Shown here one piece after another: positions 1 through 6,637 of a DNA stretch of 12,316 nucleotides; positions within the stretch are counted from its first letter, which is position 1; each line of letters starts with the position of its first letter. Location: assembly GCA_947311795.1 (NCBI GenBank), contig CAMZLX010000051.1, positions 1 to 12,316 on the forward strand, in the 5' to 3' direction. The notes under the pieces were generated by a model. It was not told where the DNA came from and did not search any database. It saw only the letters and a program-made list of their open reading frames with translations. A program made the translations under genes and the position numbers. This stretch comes from an uncultured Zetaproteobacteria bacterium. Its GTDB lineage: Bacteria; Pseudomonadota; Zetaproteobacteria; Mariprofundales; Mariprofundaceae.

Positions 1-432
1 GTGGAACTTCGCAAGCGATTATGGGGTTTTATGCGTGAGTTAAACGCCAATGGCACAACCATTCTTTTGACCACCCACTACCTCGAAGAAGCCGAAGAAT
101 TGTGCGACCATGTTGCGATTATCAACCAAGGTAAACTGCTGACATCCCAATCCATGAAAGGTCTATTGAACACAGTGGGCAGCTCGGCTTTGGTCTTGGA
201 ATATGCTGAAGATATTGCAGGTAAAAGCCTAAGCAAACTTGCAGCATTCTCACCGCGCATTGATGCCAACAAAATATTTTTATGCTTAAAAAAAGATGCA
301 AGCGGACAAAACAACTTTAATGCCGCATACCAAGCCGCCATCCAAGTTTTGGGTGAAGCGCAATCTGTGTCTGTGCAAAATGAAGATTTAGAAGATGTAT
401 TTCTTCGTTTGACCAACGAGCACCAATCATGA
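1..432 (+). CDS. ABC exporter ATP-binding subunit, C-terminal part (5' end outside window)
   Basis: This is the 3' end of an ATPase gene of an ABC-2 type exporter. The visible 143 residues begin just after where the Walker B/D-loop should lie (the opening VELRKRLW normally follows a DEPTxGxD-like stretch), so the GTG at base 1 is an internal valine codon and not a start. The H-loop is present as ILLTTHYLEEAEELCDHVAI, with the switch histidine at visible residue 26. The rest is the usual C-terminal extension, ending in a DVFLRLTNE-like tail common to drug and polysaccharide exporter ATPases such as YadG. Walker A, Q-loop and signature motifs must lie upstream of the window. The stop codon overlaps the start of the permease gene by 4 bases (ATGA), so the two are translationally coupled and form one transporter. 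The substrate cannot be read from the sequence. Confidence 0.93.
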   Translation: MELRKRLWGFMRELNANGTTILLTTHYLEEAEELCDHVAIINQGKLLTSQSMKGLLNTVGSSALVLEYAEDIAGKSLSKLAAFSPRIDANKIFLCLKKDASGQNNFNAAYQAAIQVLGEAQSVSVQNEDLEDVFLRLTNEHQS

Positions 433-1190
433 ACTGGTACGGCTGCTGGACATTATATTCAAGGGAATCCCGCCGTTTCCTTAATGTGAAGATGCAAACC
501 ATTGTTGCACCTGCACTGACGGCGGTGATGTATTTGATTGTATTTCGCTATGCCATGGGCGAGCGGCAAGTGCCTGATTTGGATGTACCTTACTTTGAGT
601 TTCTCATCCCTGGTTTGGTGATGATGTCGATGATGCAGAATGCTTTTGCCAACACATCCAGCTCTATCATGGTGGGCAAACTGATGAATATGCAAATCTT
701 CCTCATGATGGCACCACTCTCTGCATTTGAAGTCACCCTTGCCTTTTTGGGTGCCGCAGTGACCCGCGCATTTATTGTTGCCGTTGTACTTTTACTGGTG
801 CTTGTACCTTTCACTGATATGCACATCGAACATCTTTGGATGATTTTGTTTTATGGCGTGTGCGGCAGCATTATCATGGGTGGCATGGGCATGATTGGCG
901 GTATGTGGTCCAAAACATTCGATGATATGGCGCTGCTTAACAACTTCATCATTATGCCGCTTACATTTTTATCGGGCGTATTTTATTCGGTCAAGCAACT
1001 GCCTGAATCATGGCAAGCTGTGAACCATTTTAACCCCTTCTTTTACCTGATTGATGGTTTTAGGCATGGTTTCCTTAATGTGGGTGACACCGACCCATCG
1101 CAAGCCATTGCTATTGTTTCTTTGGCTACGCTGGCGACCATTTTTGCATGCTGGAAGCTTTGGCAAACAGGCTGGCGATTAAAAGACTAA
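429..1190 (+). CDS. ABC-2 type transporter permease (YadH/NodJ-like)
   Basis: A 253-residue inner-membrane permease, the partner of the ATPase encoded just upstream. About six hydrophobic segments can be seen, near residues 24-40, 55-75, 100-126, 137-159, 170-187 and 224-242, the normal topology for ABC-2 membrane subunits. Family hallmarks include the FLIPGLVMMSMMQNAFAN stretch after the first extracytoplasmic loop, and the FDDMALLNNFIIMPLTFLSG segment followed by GVFYSVKQLPESW and NPFFYLIDGFRHGFL. From memory these resemble E. coli YadH closely in sequence and length (256 residues). Two copies with two ATPases would make the exporter. The ATG overlaps the ATPase stop by 4 bases and there is no strong Shine-Dalgarno sequence, which fits translational coupling. 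Export of a lipid-linked or hydrophobic compound is plausible from the family but not shown here. Confidence 0.95.
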   Translation: MNWYGCWTLYSRESRRFLNVKMQTIVAPALTAVMYLIVFRYAMGERQVPDLDVPYFEFLIPGLVMMSMMQNAFANTSSSIMVGKLMNMQIFLMMAPLSAFEVTLAFLGAAVTRAFIVAVVLLLVLVPFTDMHIEHLWMILFYGVCGSIIMGGMGMIGGMWSKTFDDMALLNNFIIMPLTFLSGVFYSVKQLPESWQAVNHFNPFFYLIDGFRHGFLNVGDTDPSQAIAIVSLATLATIFACWKLWQTGWRLKD

Positions 1191-1220
1191 ACTTTATTTC
1201 AACTTTTTTGATTAGCCACC

Positions 1221-1244
1221 GATACACGCAGATAAACACAGATA
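1221..1244. repeat. Short tandem motif, 10-base period (GATAMACRCA-like)
   Basis: The sequence shows GATACACGCA, then GATAAACACA, then GATA, that is two and a half units of a 10-base motif. From memory, degenerate GATxAACACAGATxAACACA tracts, often preceded by CCAC as here, are scattered in intergenic regions of many unrelated bacterial genomes, and translate to junk peptides such as ICVYRWL. The function is unknown. It lies about 30 bases after the permease stop codon. Confidence 0.55.
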
Positions 1245-1261
1245 TTTTTATCAATTTCTCA

Positions 1262-1316
1262 TGTCCATCGTAGTCGAGACATCTTTGAGACTTCTCCACG
1301 CTAGTCGAAGTGACAC
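1262..1316. repeat. Degenerate dispersed-repeat-like segment
   Basis: The segment carries two copies of TAGTCGA (1271-1277 and 1302-1308) flanking a GAGAC...GAGAC direct pair. Read on the minus strand it resembles the CACTTCGACT...GGAGAAGTCTC type of intergenic repeat that I recall from many genomes. Only one copy lies in this window, so its dispersed nature is inferred and not observed. Confidence 0.35.
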
Positions 1317-1367
1317 TTTCATCCCCTGTTATATCTTCGCCAACAGAAGCCATCAAAAAAGGGGTTG

Positions 1368-1392
1368 CGCAAAATACTTGTTCTATTTTGCG
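1368..1392. repeat. Inverted repeat / hairpin, 9-bp perfect stem
   Basis: CGCAAAATA (1368-1376) and TATTTTGCG (1384-1392) form a perfect 9-bp stem around a 7-base loop CTTGTTC. No T-run follows on either strand, so a rho-independent terminator is not supported. It is more likely part of the repeat element filling this gap, or an RNA structure in the 3' untranslated regions of the convergent transcripts. Confidence 0.6.
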
Positions 1393-1446
1393 TCCGCTTT
1401 GATGTTTGATGGTGGATAAACGAAGATATTTAGGGCGTTTTCTTTG

Positions 1447-1476
1447 GTTCGTTTCTTTGACGACAAAGAAATGAAC
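1447..1476. repeat. Inverted repeat / hairpin, 13-bp stem, just after the flavoprotein gene
   Basis: GTTCGTTTCTTTG (1447-1459) pairs with CAAAGAAATGAAC (1464-1476) through 13 positions, one of them a G-T wobble, with a 4-base ACGA loop. It ends 6 bases beyond the flavoprotein stop codon (1483-1485). On the flavoprotein's strand the T-run (1477-1482) precedes the hairpin instead of following it, so this is not a standard terminator for that gene. TTTCTTTG...CAAAGAAA palindromes of this kind recur next to genes in many proteobacterial genomes. A role in 3'-end protection or transcription ending is possible but unproven. Confidence 0.55.
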
Positions 1477-1482
1477 AAAAAA

Positions 1483-2670
1483 CTACACTGCATTCCCCGC
1501 AGCGAATCCACTCGACCATGCCCATTGAAAATTAAACCCACCCAAGTGCCCTGTCACATCCACCACTTCACCAATAAAGTATAAACCTTCCACTTTCTTG
1601 GCTTGCATGGTTTTAGAATCCAAGTCCGCTGTATCCACCCCACCCACCGTAACTTCTGCCGTGCGATAACCTTCGGTACTGCTGGGTTTGATGTGCCACG
1701 CTTCTAAAAAGTCTTTCAAATCAAGCACATCTTTTTCAGACAATGATTGTACCTTCTTATGCATATCAAAACTGTTGCTTAACAAACTCACCAAACGCTT
1801 TGGCAACAAGCTTGCCAACACGGTGGATACCAAGGCTTGAGGTCGTTCTTTAACCTGTTCTTCAATAAAGCGAACCAATTCCAAATCAGGGATAAGATTG
1901 ATACGAATACTCTGACCAGGCAGCCAATAGGACGATATTTGCAAAATCGCTGGCCCTGAAAGCCCTCGGTGGGTAAATAACATGGCTTCTTTAAAGCTTG
2001 GGGCTGTTTTATTATCCACAAGCGAGACAATCACAGGTAATGAAATACCCGCCAGTTCTTTTAATGCATCCTTTTCTTTGCCCGTAAAGGTAAACGGCAC
2101 AAGTCCTGGACGTGTTTCAATTACATTTAGACCAAACCGCCGCGCAATTTGAAAACCAAACCCTGTTGCACCCATTTTGGGAATGGATAATGCACCTGTG
2201 GCAATAACTAAGGATGAACATTCATGCCTTCCAATGTTTGTTTCCAGTTGAAAGCCCTCGCCTTTCTCAATACTTTCAACTTCTACGCCCACTTCAATTT
2301 GCACGCCATAACCATCGCACTTGTCCAACAGCATTTTGATAATATCTTGTGCCGACTTATCACAAAAAAGCTGTCCATGTTCCCGCTCATGGTAGTCAAT
2401 GCCAGCCTGCACCACCCAATCAATAAAGTCCCACTGATTAAATCCTGCCAATGCCGATTTGCAGAAGTGTTTATTTTGCGAGAGGAAATTATCCGCTGTA
2501 ACATCCAAATTGGTAAAATTGCACTTACCACCACCAGAAATGCGAATCTTCTCAGCCACTTTCTTTGATTTATCCAAAACCAGCACAGATTTACCCCGCG
2601 ATGCCGCTGTTACCGCAGACATCAAGCCCGCCGCACCCGCACCAATCACCATCACATCAAATGTTTTCAT
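1483..2670 (-). CDS. HI0933/BaiN-family NAD(P)/FAD-dependent oxidoreductase (YhiN-like)
   Basis: A 395-residue flavoprotein of the HI0933/YhiN/BaiN family. The N-terminus has a Rossmann dinucleotide fold with GAGAAG (residues 10-15) binding FAD, then the family signature GGGKCNFTN at 46-54. A second FAD-contacting stretch, VIATGALSIPKMGATGFGF, lies in mid-protein. The C-terminal block has GYRTAEVTVGGVDT and GLYFIGEVVDVTGHLGGFN, which closes the FAD site. Length is normal for the family (about 390-420). Enzymes in this group have been given names such as aminoacetone oxidase or bile-acid BaiN, but the physiological substrate is unknown for most members, so no reaction is assigned. The ATG start at 2668-2670 places the Rossmann strand correctly; no strong Shine-Dalgarno sequence precedes it. 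It is divergent from thiC and convergent with the permease gene, so it is probably transcribed alone. Confidence 0.93.
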   Translation of the reverse strand: MKTFDVMVIGAGAAGLMSAVTAASRGKSVLVLDKSKKVAEKIRISGGGKCNFTNLDVTADNFLSQNKHFCKSALAGFNQWDFIDWVVQAGIDYHEREHGQLFCDKSAQDIIKMLLDKCDGYGVQIEVGVEVESIEKGEGFQLETNIGRHECSSLVIATGALSIPKMGATGFGFQIARRFGLNVIETRPGLVPFTFTGKEKDALKELAGISLPVIVSLVDNKTAPSFKEAMLFTHRGLSGPAILQISSYWLPGQSIRINLIPDLELVRFIEEQVKERPQALVSTVLASLLPKRLVSLLSNSFDMHKKVQSLSEKDVLDLKDFLEAWHIKPSSTEGYRTAEVTVGGVDTADLDSKTMQAKKVEGLYFIGEVVDVTGHLGGFNFQWAWSSGFAAGNAV

Positions 2671-2728
2671 GGCAACATAGTGGAATTAACCACCTTTTTT
2701 GCAAAGACTATTTTCACATCCACTAACC

Positions 2729-2752
2729 CTAAGATTATTATCTATATCTTAG
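2729..2752. promoter_or_regulatory. 7-bp inverted repeat between divergent genes (possible operator)
   Basis: CTAAGAT (2729-2735) and ATCTTAG (2746-2752) form a perfect 7-bp dyad with a 10-base A/T-rich spacer, so half-site centres are 17 bases apart. It sits between the flavoprotein and thiC start codons and overlaps the expected -35 zone of the proposed thiC promoter. This geometry suits a dimeric repressor or activator, but could also be chance in A/T-rich DNA. Confidence 0.35.
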
Positions 2753-2762
2753 CCTGCAAAAT

Positions 2763-2770
2763 GCTATGAT
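2763..2770 (+). promoter_or_regulatory. Proposed extended -10 element of the thiC promoter
   Basis: TGCTATGAT (2762-2770) reads as an extended -10 element, TGnTATGAT, one base from the TATAAT consensus. No good -35 hexamer lies 16-18 bases upstream, which extended -10 promoters can tolerate. Transcription would start near 2777, giving a leader of about 28 bases with the GAGG at 2791-2794 inside it. If right, translation cannot begin at the ATG at 2766. Confidence 0.4.
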
Positions 2771-2790
2771 TGGCGACCAGTTTCTACGCA

Positions 2791-2794
2791 GAGG
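2791..2794 (+). promoter_or_regulatory. Ribosome-binding site choosing the thiC start
   Basis: GAGG lies 10 bases before the ATG at 2805. The in-frame ATG at 2766 has no such element and falls inside the proposed -10 box, so 2805 is preferred. Confidence 0.5.
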
Positions 2795-2804
2795 TTTTAC
2801 ATAC

Positions 2805-4676
2805 ATGAGCGATTTATCAACAGGCAACACAGTACACATGGATGCGGCAAACAAAGACTCGCGCCAACCATATCCCAACTCTAAAAAAGTTTATATTGAA
2901 GGCTCGCGCCCTGATATTCGTGTACCTATGCGCGAAGTCTCACTTGCTCCGACCCAAACATCGAGTGGCATTGAAGAAAATCATCCTATTTTGGTTTATG
3001 ATACATCTGGTCCATACACTGACCCTGATGTTGAGCTTGATTTACAAAAAGGTCTGCCCGATGTGCGCTCAGCTTGGATTGAAGAGCGCGATGACACTGC
3101 ACCTTTGACAGGTTTGTCATCAAAGTATGGTAACGAACGCCGTGATGATGAAAGCATTGACCACCTACGCTTCGAACATTTAAAACAACCACGCAAAGCC
3201 AAAGTCGGCAAAAATGTATCGCAAATGCACTATGCGCGCCAAGGCATTATCACGCCTGAAATGGAATTTGTGGCGATTCGTGAGAATCAAAAACGTGAGC
3301 ATTTACGTGAAATCACCAAGCAGCACCCCGGTCAAAACTTTGGTGCCAACATTCCACATGTGATTACACCAGAATTTGTCCGTGATGAAGTCGCCCGTGG
3401 TCGCGCCATTATCCCTGCCAACATCAATCACCCTGAATTGGAGCCAATGATTATTGGGCGCAACTTCTTGGTCAAAATCAATGGTAATATTGGTAACTCG
3501 GCACTGGGTTCATCCATTGAAGAAGAAGTGGATAAAATGACATGGGCAACCCGCTGGGGCTCAGACACCATCATGGATTTATCCACGGGTAAAAACATCC
3601 ACGAAACTCGCGAATGGATTATTCGTAATGCGGCTGTACCGATTGGCACTGTGCCCATCTATCAAGCTTTGGAGAAAGTAAACGGCATTGCTGAAGATTT
3701 AACATGGGAAGTCTTCCGTGATACTTTGATTGAGCAAGCTGAACAAGGCGTGGATTACTTCACGATTCACTCTGGGGTTCTTCTTCGTTATGTACCGCTA
3801 ACTGCCAACCGTTTGGCTGGCATTGTATCCCGTGGTGGCTCTATCATGGCAAAATGGTGCTTGTCGCATCATAAAGAAAACTTTTTGTACACACACTTTG
3901 AAGAAATCTGCGAAATCATGAAAGCTTATGATGTATCGTTCTCATTGGGCGATGGTTTACGCCCAGGTGCGATTGCTGATGCCAATGATGAAGCACAATT
4001 GGGTGAACTTAAAACATTGGGTGAACTGACAAAAATCGCTTGGAAACATGACGTGCAAGTGATGATTGAAGGCCCTGGTCATGTGCCTATGCAAATGATT
4101 AAGGAAAACATGGATTTGCAACTTGAGCATTGCGATGAAGCACCGTTTTACACGCTTGGCCCTTTGACCACTGACATTGCACCTGGTTATGACCATATCA
4201 CATCAGGTATCGGTGCTGCTCAAATCGGTTGGTATGGCTGTGCTATGCTTTGTTACGTCACACCCAAAGAACATTTGGGGCTACCCAACCGCGATGATGT
4301 GAAAACTGGTGTGATTACCTATAAAATTTCAGCACATGCTGCAGATTTGGCCAAAGGACATCCTGGCGCACAACAACGTGATGATGCATTGTCCAAAGCA
4401 AGGTTTGAGTTCCGATGGGAAGATCAATTTAACTTATCACTAGACCCTGATACAGCAAGAGAATTCCACGATGAAACCTTGCCTAAAGAGTCTGCCAAAG
4501 TGGCTCATTTTTGCTCCATGTGTGGGCCGAAATTCTGTTCTATGAAAATCACTCAAGATGTACGTGATTATGCTGAAGAACATGGTATTGATGCCATGAA
4601 AGCGATAGAAGCAGGCATGTATGAACAGGCTGAGACCTTTAATGAAAAGGGTGGCGAGATTTACCACAAAGCTTAA
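2805..4676 (+). CDS. thiC: Phosphomethylpyrimidine synthase ThiC
   Basis: ThiC converts aminoimidazole ribotide to HMP-phosphate, the pyrimidine half of thiamine, in the cytoplasm, using S-adenosylmethionine and a [4Fe-4S] cluster. The 623-residue product has the N-terminal ThiC-associated domain (YPNSKKVYIEG, IRVPMREVSL, VYDTSGPYTDP), then the long barrel core with SALGSSIEEEVDKMTWATRWG, TVPIYQALEKV, FSLGDGLRPG and MIEGPGHVPM. The C-terminal cluster motif CSMCGPKFC (cysteines near 570, 573 and 578, CX2CX4C) is intact. Length matches E. coli ThiC (631). The start at 2805 is chosen because GAGG precedes it and it begins with an MSD...-type ThiC N-terminus; the ATG at 2766 would add 13 residues without support. 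No other thi gene adjoins it, and the next gene is convergent, so it is probably monocistronic. The usual TPP riboswitch is not seen upstream. Confidence 0.98.
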   Translation: MSDLSTGNTVHMDAANKDSRQPYPNSKKVYIEGSRPDIRVPMREVSLAPTQTSSGIEENHPILVYDTSGPYTDPDVELDLQKGLPDVRSAWIEERDDTAPLTGLSSKYGNERRDDESIDHLRFEHLKQPRKAKVGKNVSQMHYARQGIITPEMEFVAIRENQKREHLREITKQHPGQNFGANIPHVITPEFVRDEVARGRAIIPANINHPELEPMIIGRNFLVKINGNIGNSALGSSIEEEVDKMTWATRWGSDTIMDLSTGKNIHETREWIIRNAAVPIGTVPIYQALEKVNGIAEDLTWEVFRDTLIEQAEQGVDYFTIHSGVLLRYVPLTANRLAGIVSRGGSIMAKWCLSHHKENFLYTHFEEICEIMKAYDVSFSLGDGLRPGAIADANDEAQLGELKTLGELTKIAWKHDVQVMIEGPGHVPMQMIKENMDLQLEHCDEAPFYTLGPLTTDIAPGYDHITSGIGAAQIGWYGCAMLCYVTPKEHLGLPNRDDVKTGVITYKISAHAADLAKGHPGAQQRDDALSKARFEFRWEDQFNLSLDPDTAREFHDETLPKESAKVAHFCSMCGPKFCSMKITQDVRDYAEEHGIDAMKAIEAGMYEQAETFNEKGGEIYHKA

Positions 4677-4697
4677 GGGTTAGAAAAGATATGAGCA

Positions 4698-4726
4698 TAA
4701 GTTACCCTGCTTATTGGGGTGACTTA
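4698..4726. terminator. Hairpin between convergent thiC and kinase genes, likely (bidirectional) terminator
   Basis: TAAGTTACCC (4698-4707) pairs with GGGTGACTTA (4717-4726) through 10 positions including one wobble, around a 9-base loop. It begins 22 bases after the thiC stop and overlaps the kinase stop codon (4724-4726) on the other strand. On the plus strand only a short ACTTT follows, so as an intrinsic terminator it is weak. Its place between convergent ends supports a role in ending transcription. Confidence 0.45.
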
Positions 4727-6601
4727 ACTTTCATCCAAAGCTTTACGAATAGCGACACATAACTGCTGCACAGAAAATGGTTTATCCAAACGTTTGATAC
4801 TATCAATTTGGGCAAAATCAGCGCTTAAAAAACGTTCTGTAGATGAGTCTTTATCATAACCCGATGCAAAAATAATCTTGGCTTGGTCATCCATGCTTTT
4901 GATATGCTGGGCCGCTTTGATACCACCCATTTCAGGCATCATAATATCCATAATCACCATATCAATATGCGATTCCGCAAACACTTTGATGGCTTCATAA
5001 CCATTACCAGCAAGCTTCACCTGATAACCAAGGTTCTCCAATACGCCTTGTTGAGAACGGCATAAATCCATGTCATCATCCACCAACAAAATCACTTCAC
5101 CATGACCTTTTAGGTTTTGGTCAACACTATGCTGAACAGTTTCACCTTGTTTTTGTTTGGCTAAGGGCAAATACACATGAAATGTTGTGCCTTTATGCAA
5201 CTGACTTTCAACATCGATCACGCCACCATGCGACTGCACTGCCCCAAAACACATGGCAAGCCCCAGACCTGTGCCCTCGCCTGTTGCTTTGGTGGTGAAA
5301 AATGGGTCAAAGATATGCTGCATGTCCTTGGGCGCTATGCCATTCCCATTATCTTTAGCGGCAATATACACCCAGTCATCACCATCCACAGGATGTTTTT
5401 TACGTTGGTCTCTGGCTTCTGCCAAGGCAGCAATGGTCAAATGAATTTCAGGAAGCTCTTGCTTGGATAAAGCATCCCGCGCATTGCTCACCAAATTCAT
5501 CAAGACCTGTTGTATTTGCGTGGTATTCCCAAACACAGGCAATGGCGTGGCTGTAAGCGATGCTGAGAACTTTATCCGTGAAGGAATGGTGGACTTCAGT
5601 AATTTCATCCCTTCTTTCATGAATAAGCTCAAATTAAAATGTGTTTTTTCAACCTCATCCTTACGTGCATACGTCAAGAGTTGTTTGGTCATATTCGCGG
5701 CATGAAACACCATACGCTCAATATCATCCAATGGTTCTTGGGCTTGCGGTTTATCTTTGATTTGGCGTTGTAAAAGAAACAAATTGGCATTGATGCCTGA
5801 AAGTATGCTATTAAAGTCATGGGTAATACCACCCACCAACGTGCCCAAAGCTTCCATTTTTTGCGCTTTATAAAATTTATCTTCCGAGCTTTTTAAAGCT
5901 TCATTGGTTGCCTTATGTTTTTCAACTTCTTGCGCCAACTTGCGATTACTTTCTTTGAGTTCAAACGTGCGTTTTTCTATCTCTTGTTCCAACGTTTCCA
6001 AAGTCTCGCTCAATGTGTCGCGCACGGTTTGCAGGCTTGCATTTTTTGCTTCTAAAGCTTGTTGCTGCTTAACCCTCAATGCTTCAAACAAGGCTGCAAT
6101 GATGGCATAAAAGAAAAACGCGATGAAAAAGAAAATAGTCTCAGACTGGGCGTATGCTAAACAAATCAAATGAAAATGATTCAGTGCTTCAAAAGCAATT
6201 AGACCAGCAACAAATATCCCAACCCAATATTTACCTCTTTGTAAACCAGAAACCACAAACACCAGAAAAGGAAAAAATGGAACCCAGAAAATACCTGAAT
6301 GTTCAATGCCACCATTCACAAAAAGAAACCAAAACAATAATATTGTACCAATGACCACAATGTTTTCTTTGTGCTGGTAACGTAGTCTTTCCCATGGGTC
6401 AAAGTATGTAAACGCATATAATATGCTTAACACAGTTTGAAAACTTGCCATAGCAATGTGACCCAAATAGAAGTGTAGCAATGCAAATGCGGATAAAATA
6501 CCCATAGACAACACCAACATCACATTCACCAATTGAATGCGATATTCATACGGCCGATGTTCTTCGTTTGTGCCTATATTAAAATAGGAAAATATACCCA
6601 C
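4724..6601 (-). CDS. Membrane-bound hybrid sensor histidine kinase with C-terminal receiver domain
   Basis: A 625-residue inner-membrane two-component sensor. About six hydrophobic segments fill residues 23-175, with almost no periplasmic domain, so sensing is probably within the membrane. A charged coiled coil (about 176-250) leads to the HisKA H-box GGITHDFNSIL with phospho-accepting His261. The ATPase domain has the N-box LMNLVSNARDAL (367-378), G1 DNGNGIAP (417-424), the FDPFFTTK F-box (431-438) and G2 GEGTGLGLAM (441-450). The receiver domain (about 502-625) shows acidic residues at 508-510, phospho-acceptor Asp552 and Lys607. The H-box HDFN-S replaces the HDFN-N usual in this kinase class. 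No DNA-binding response regulator lies nearby, so the output is unknown. The start is GTG; AGGGG stands 5 bases before it, and a TGA nine codons upstream excludes a longer protein. It lies 31 bases downstream of polA. Confidence 0.95.
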   Translation of the reverse strand: MGIFSYFNIGTNEEHRPYEYRIQLVNVMLVLSMGILSAFALLHFYLGHIAMASFQTVLSILYAFTYFDPWERLRYQHKENIVVIGTILLFWFLFVNGGIEHSGIFWVPFFPFLVFVVSGLQRGKYWVGIFVAGLIAFEALNHFHLICLAYAQSETIFFFIAFFFYAIIAALFEALRVKQQQALEAKNASLQTVRDTLSETLETLEQEIEKRTFELKESNRKLAQEVEKHKATNEALKSSEDKFYKAQKMEALGTLVGGITHDFNSILSGINANLFLLQRQIKDKPQAQEPLDDIERMVFHAANMTKQLLTYARKDEVEKTHFNLSLFMKEGMKLLKSTIPSRIKFSASLTATPLPVFGNTTQIQQVLMNLVSNARDALSKQELPEIHLTIAALAEARDQRKKHPVDGDDWVYIAAKDNGNGIAPKDMQHIFDPFFTTKATGEGTGLGLAMCFGAVQSHGGVIDVESQLHKGTTFHVYLPLAKQKQGETVQHSVDQNLKGHGEVILLVDDDMDLCRSQQGVLENLGYQVKLAGNGYEAIKVFAESHIDMVIMDIMMPEMGGIKAAQHIKSMDDQAKIIFASGYDKDSSTERFLSADFAQIDSIKRLDKPFSVQQLCVAIRKALDES

Positions 6602-6606
6602 ACTAT

Positions 6607-6611
6607 CCCCT
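6607..6611 (-). promoter_or_regulatory. Strong ribosome-binding site fixing the kinase GTG start
   Basis: AGGGG on the minus strand sits 5 bases before the GTG at 6599-6601. An in-frame stop upstream leaves no other start, which makes the GTG initiation secure. Confidence 0.65.
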
Positions 6612-6631
6612 GCTACTGTTTTGCTTCACCC

Positions 6632-6637
6632 ATTATA
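6632..6637 (-). promoter_or_regulatory. Consensus -10 box for the kinase gene, lying on the polA stop codon
   Basis: Read on the minus strand this is a perfect TATAAT whose last bases are the polA TAA stop. It would start transcription near 6625 and give a leader of about 24 bases before the GTG, including the AGGGG ribosome-binding site. No convincing -35 hexamer lies 16-18 bases upstream (TAGCTG at 17). It would let the kinase be expressed independently of polA. Confidence 0.4.

Larger units (their letters stand above)
1191..1482. other. Gene-free gap between convergent genes, rich in repeat-like and palindromic DNA
   Basis: This 292-base gap separates the 3' ends of the permease gene and the flavoprotein gene. 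No credible coding region is seen: the short frames crossing it have no ribosome-binding site and read as translated repeat. It holds a 10-base tandem motif (1221-1244), a degenerate segment with two TAGTCGA copies (1262-1316), and two good hairpins (1368-1392 and 1447-1476), described separately. No classical terminator with a T-run placed correctly for either flanking gene was found. Confidence 0.7.

Noticed and set aside
1..3. GTG at the first base as the start of a 143-residue protein
   Set aside because: The encoded segment starts after the ATPase core motifs and carries the H-loop at residue 26, so the gene continues upstream of the window.
1126..1356. A 76-residue minus-strand frame in the 3' gap
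   Set aside because: It overlaps the permease gene end and repeat-like DNA, lacks a ribosome-binding site, and reads like translated dispersed repeat (ICVYRWL).
2224..2568. 114-residue plus-strand frame inside the flavoprotein gene
   Set aside because: It is a shadow of the FAD oxidoreductase with no domain or ribosome-binding site.
2766..2768. Upstream ATG for thiC
   Set aside because: It has no ribosome-binding site, falls inside the likely -10 box and adds 13 residues that do not look like a ThiC N-terminus; the ATG at 2805 has GAGG before it.
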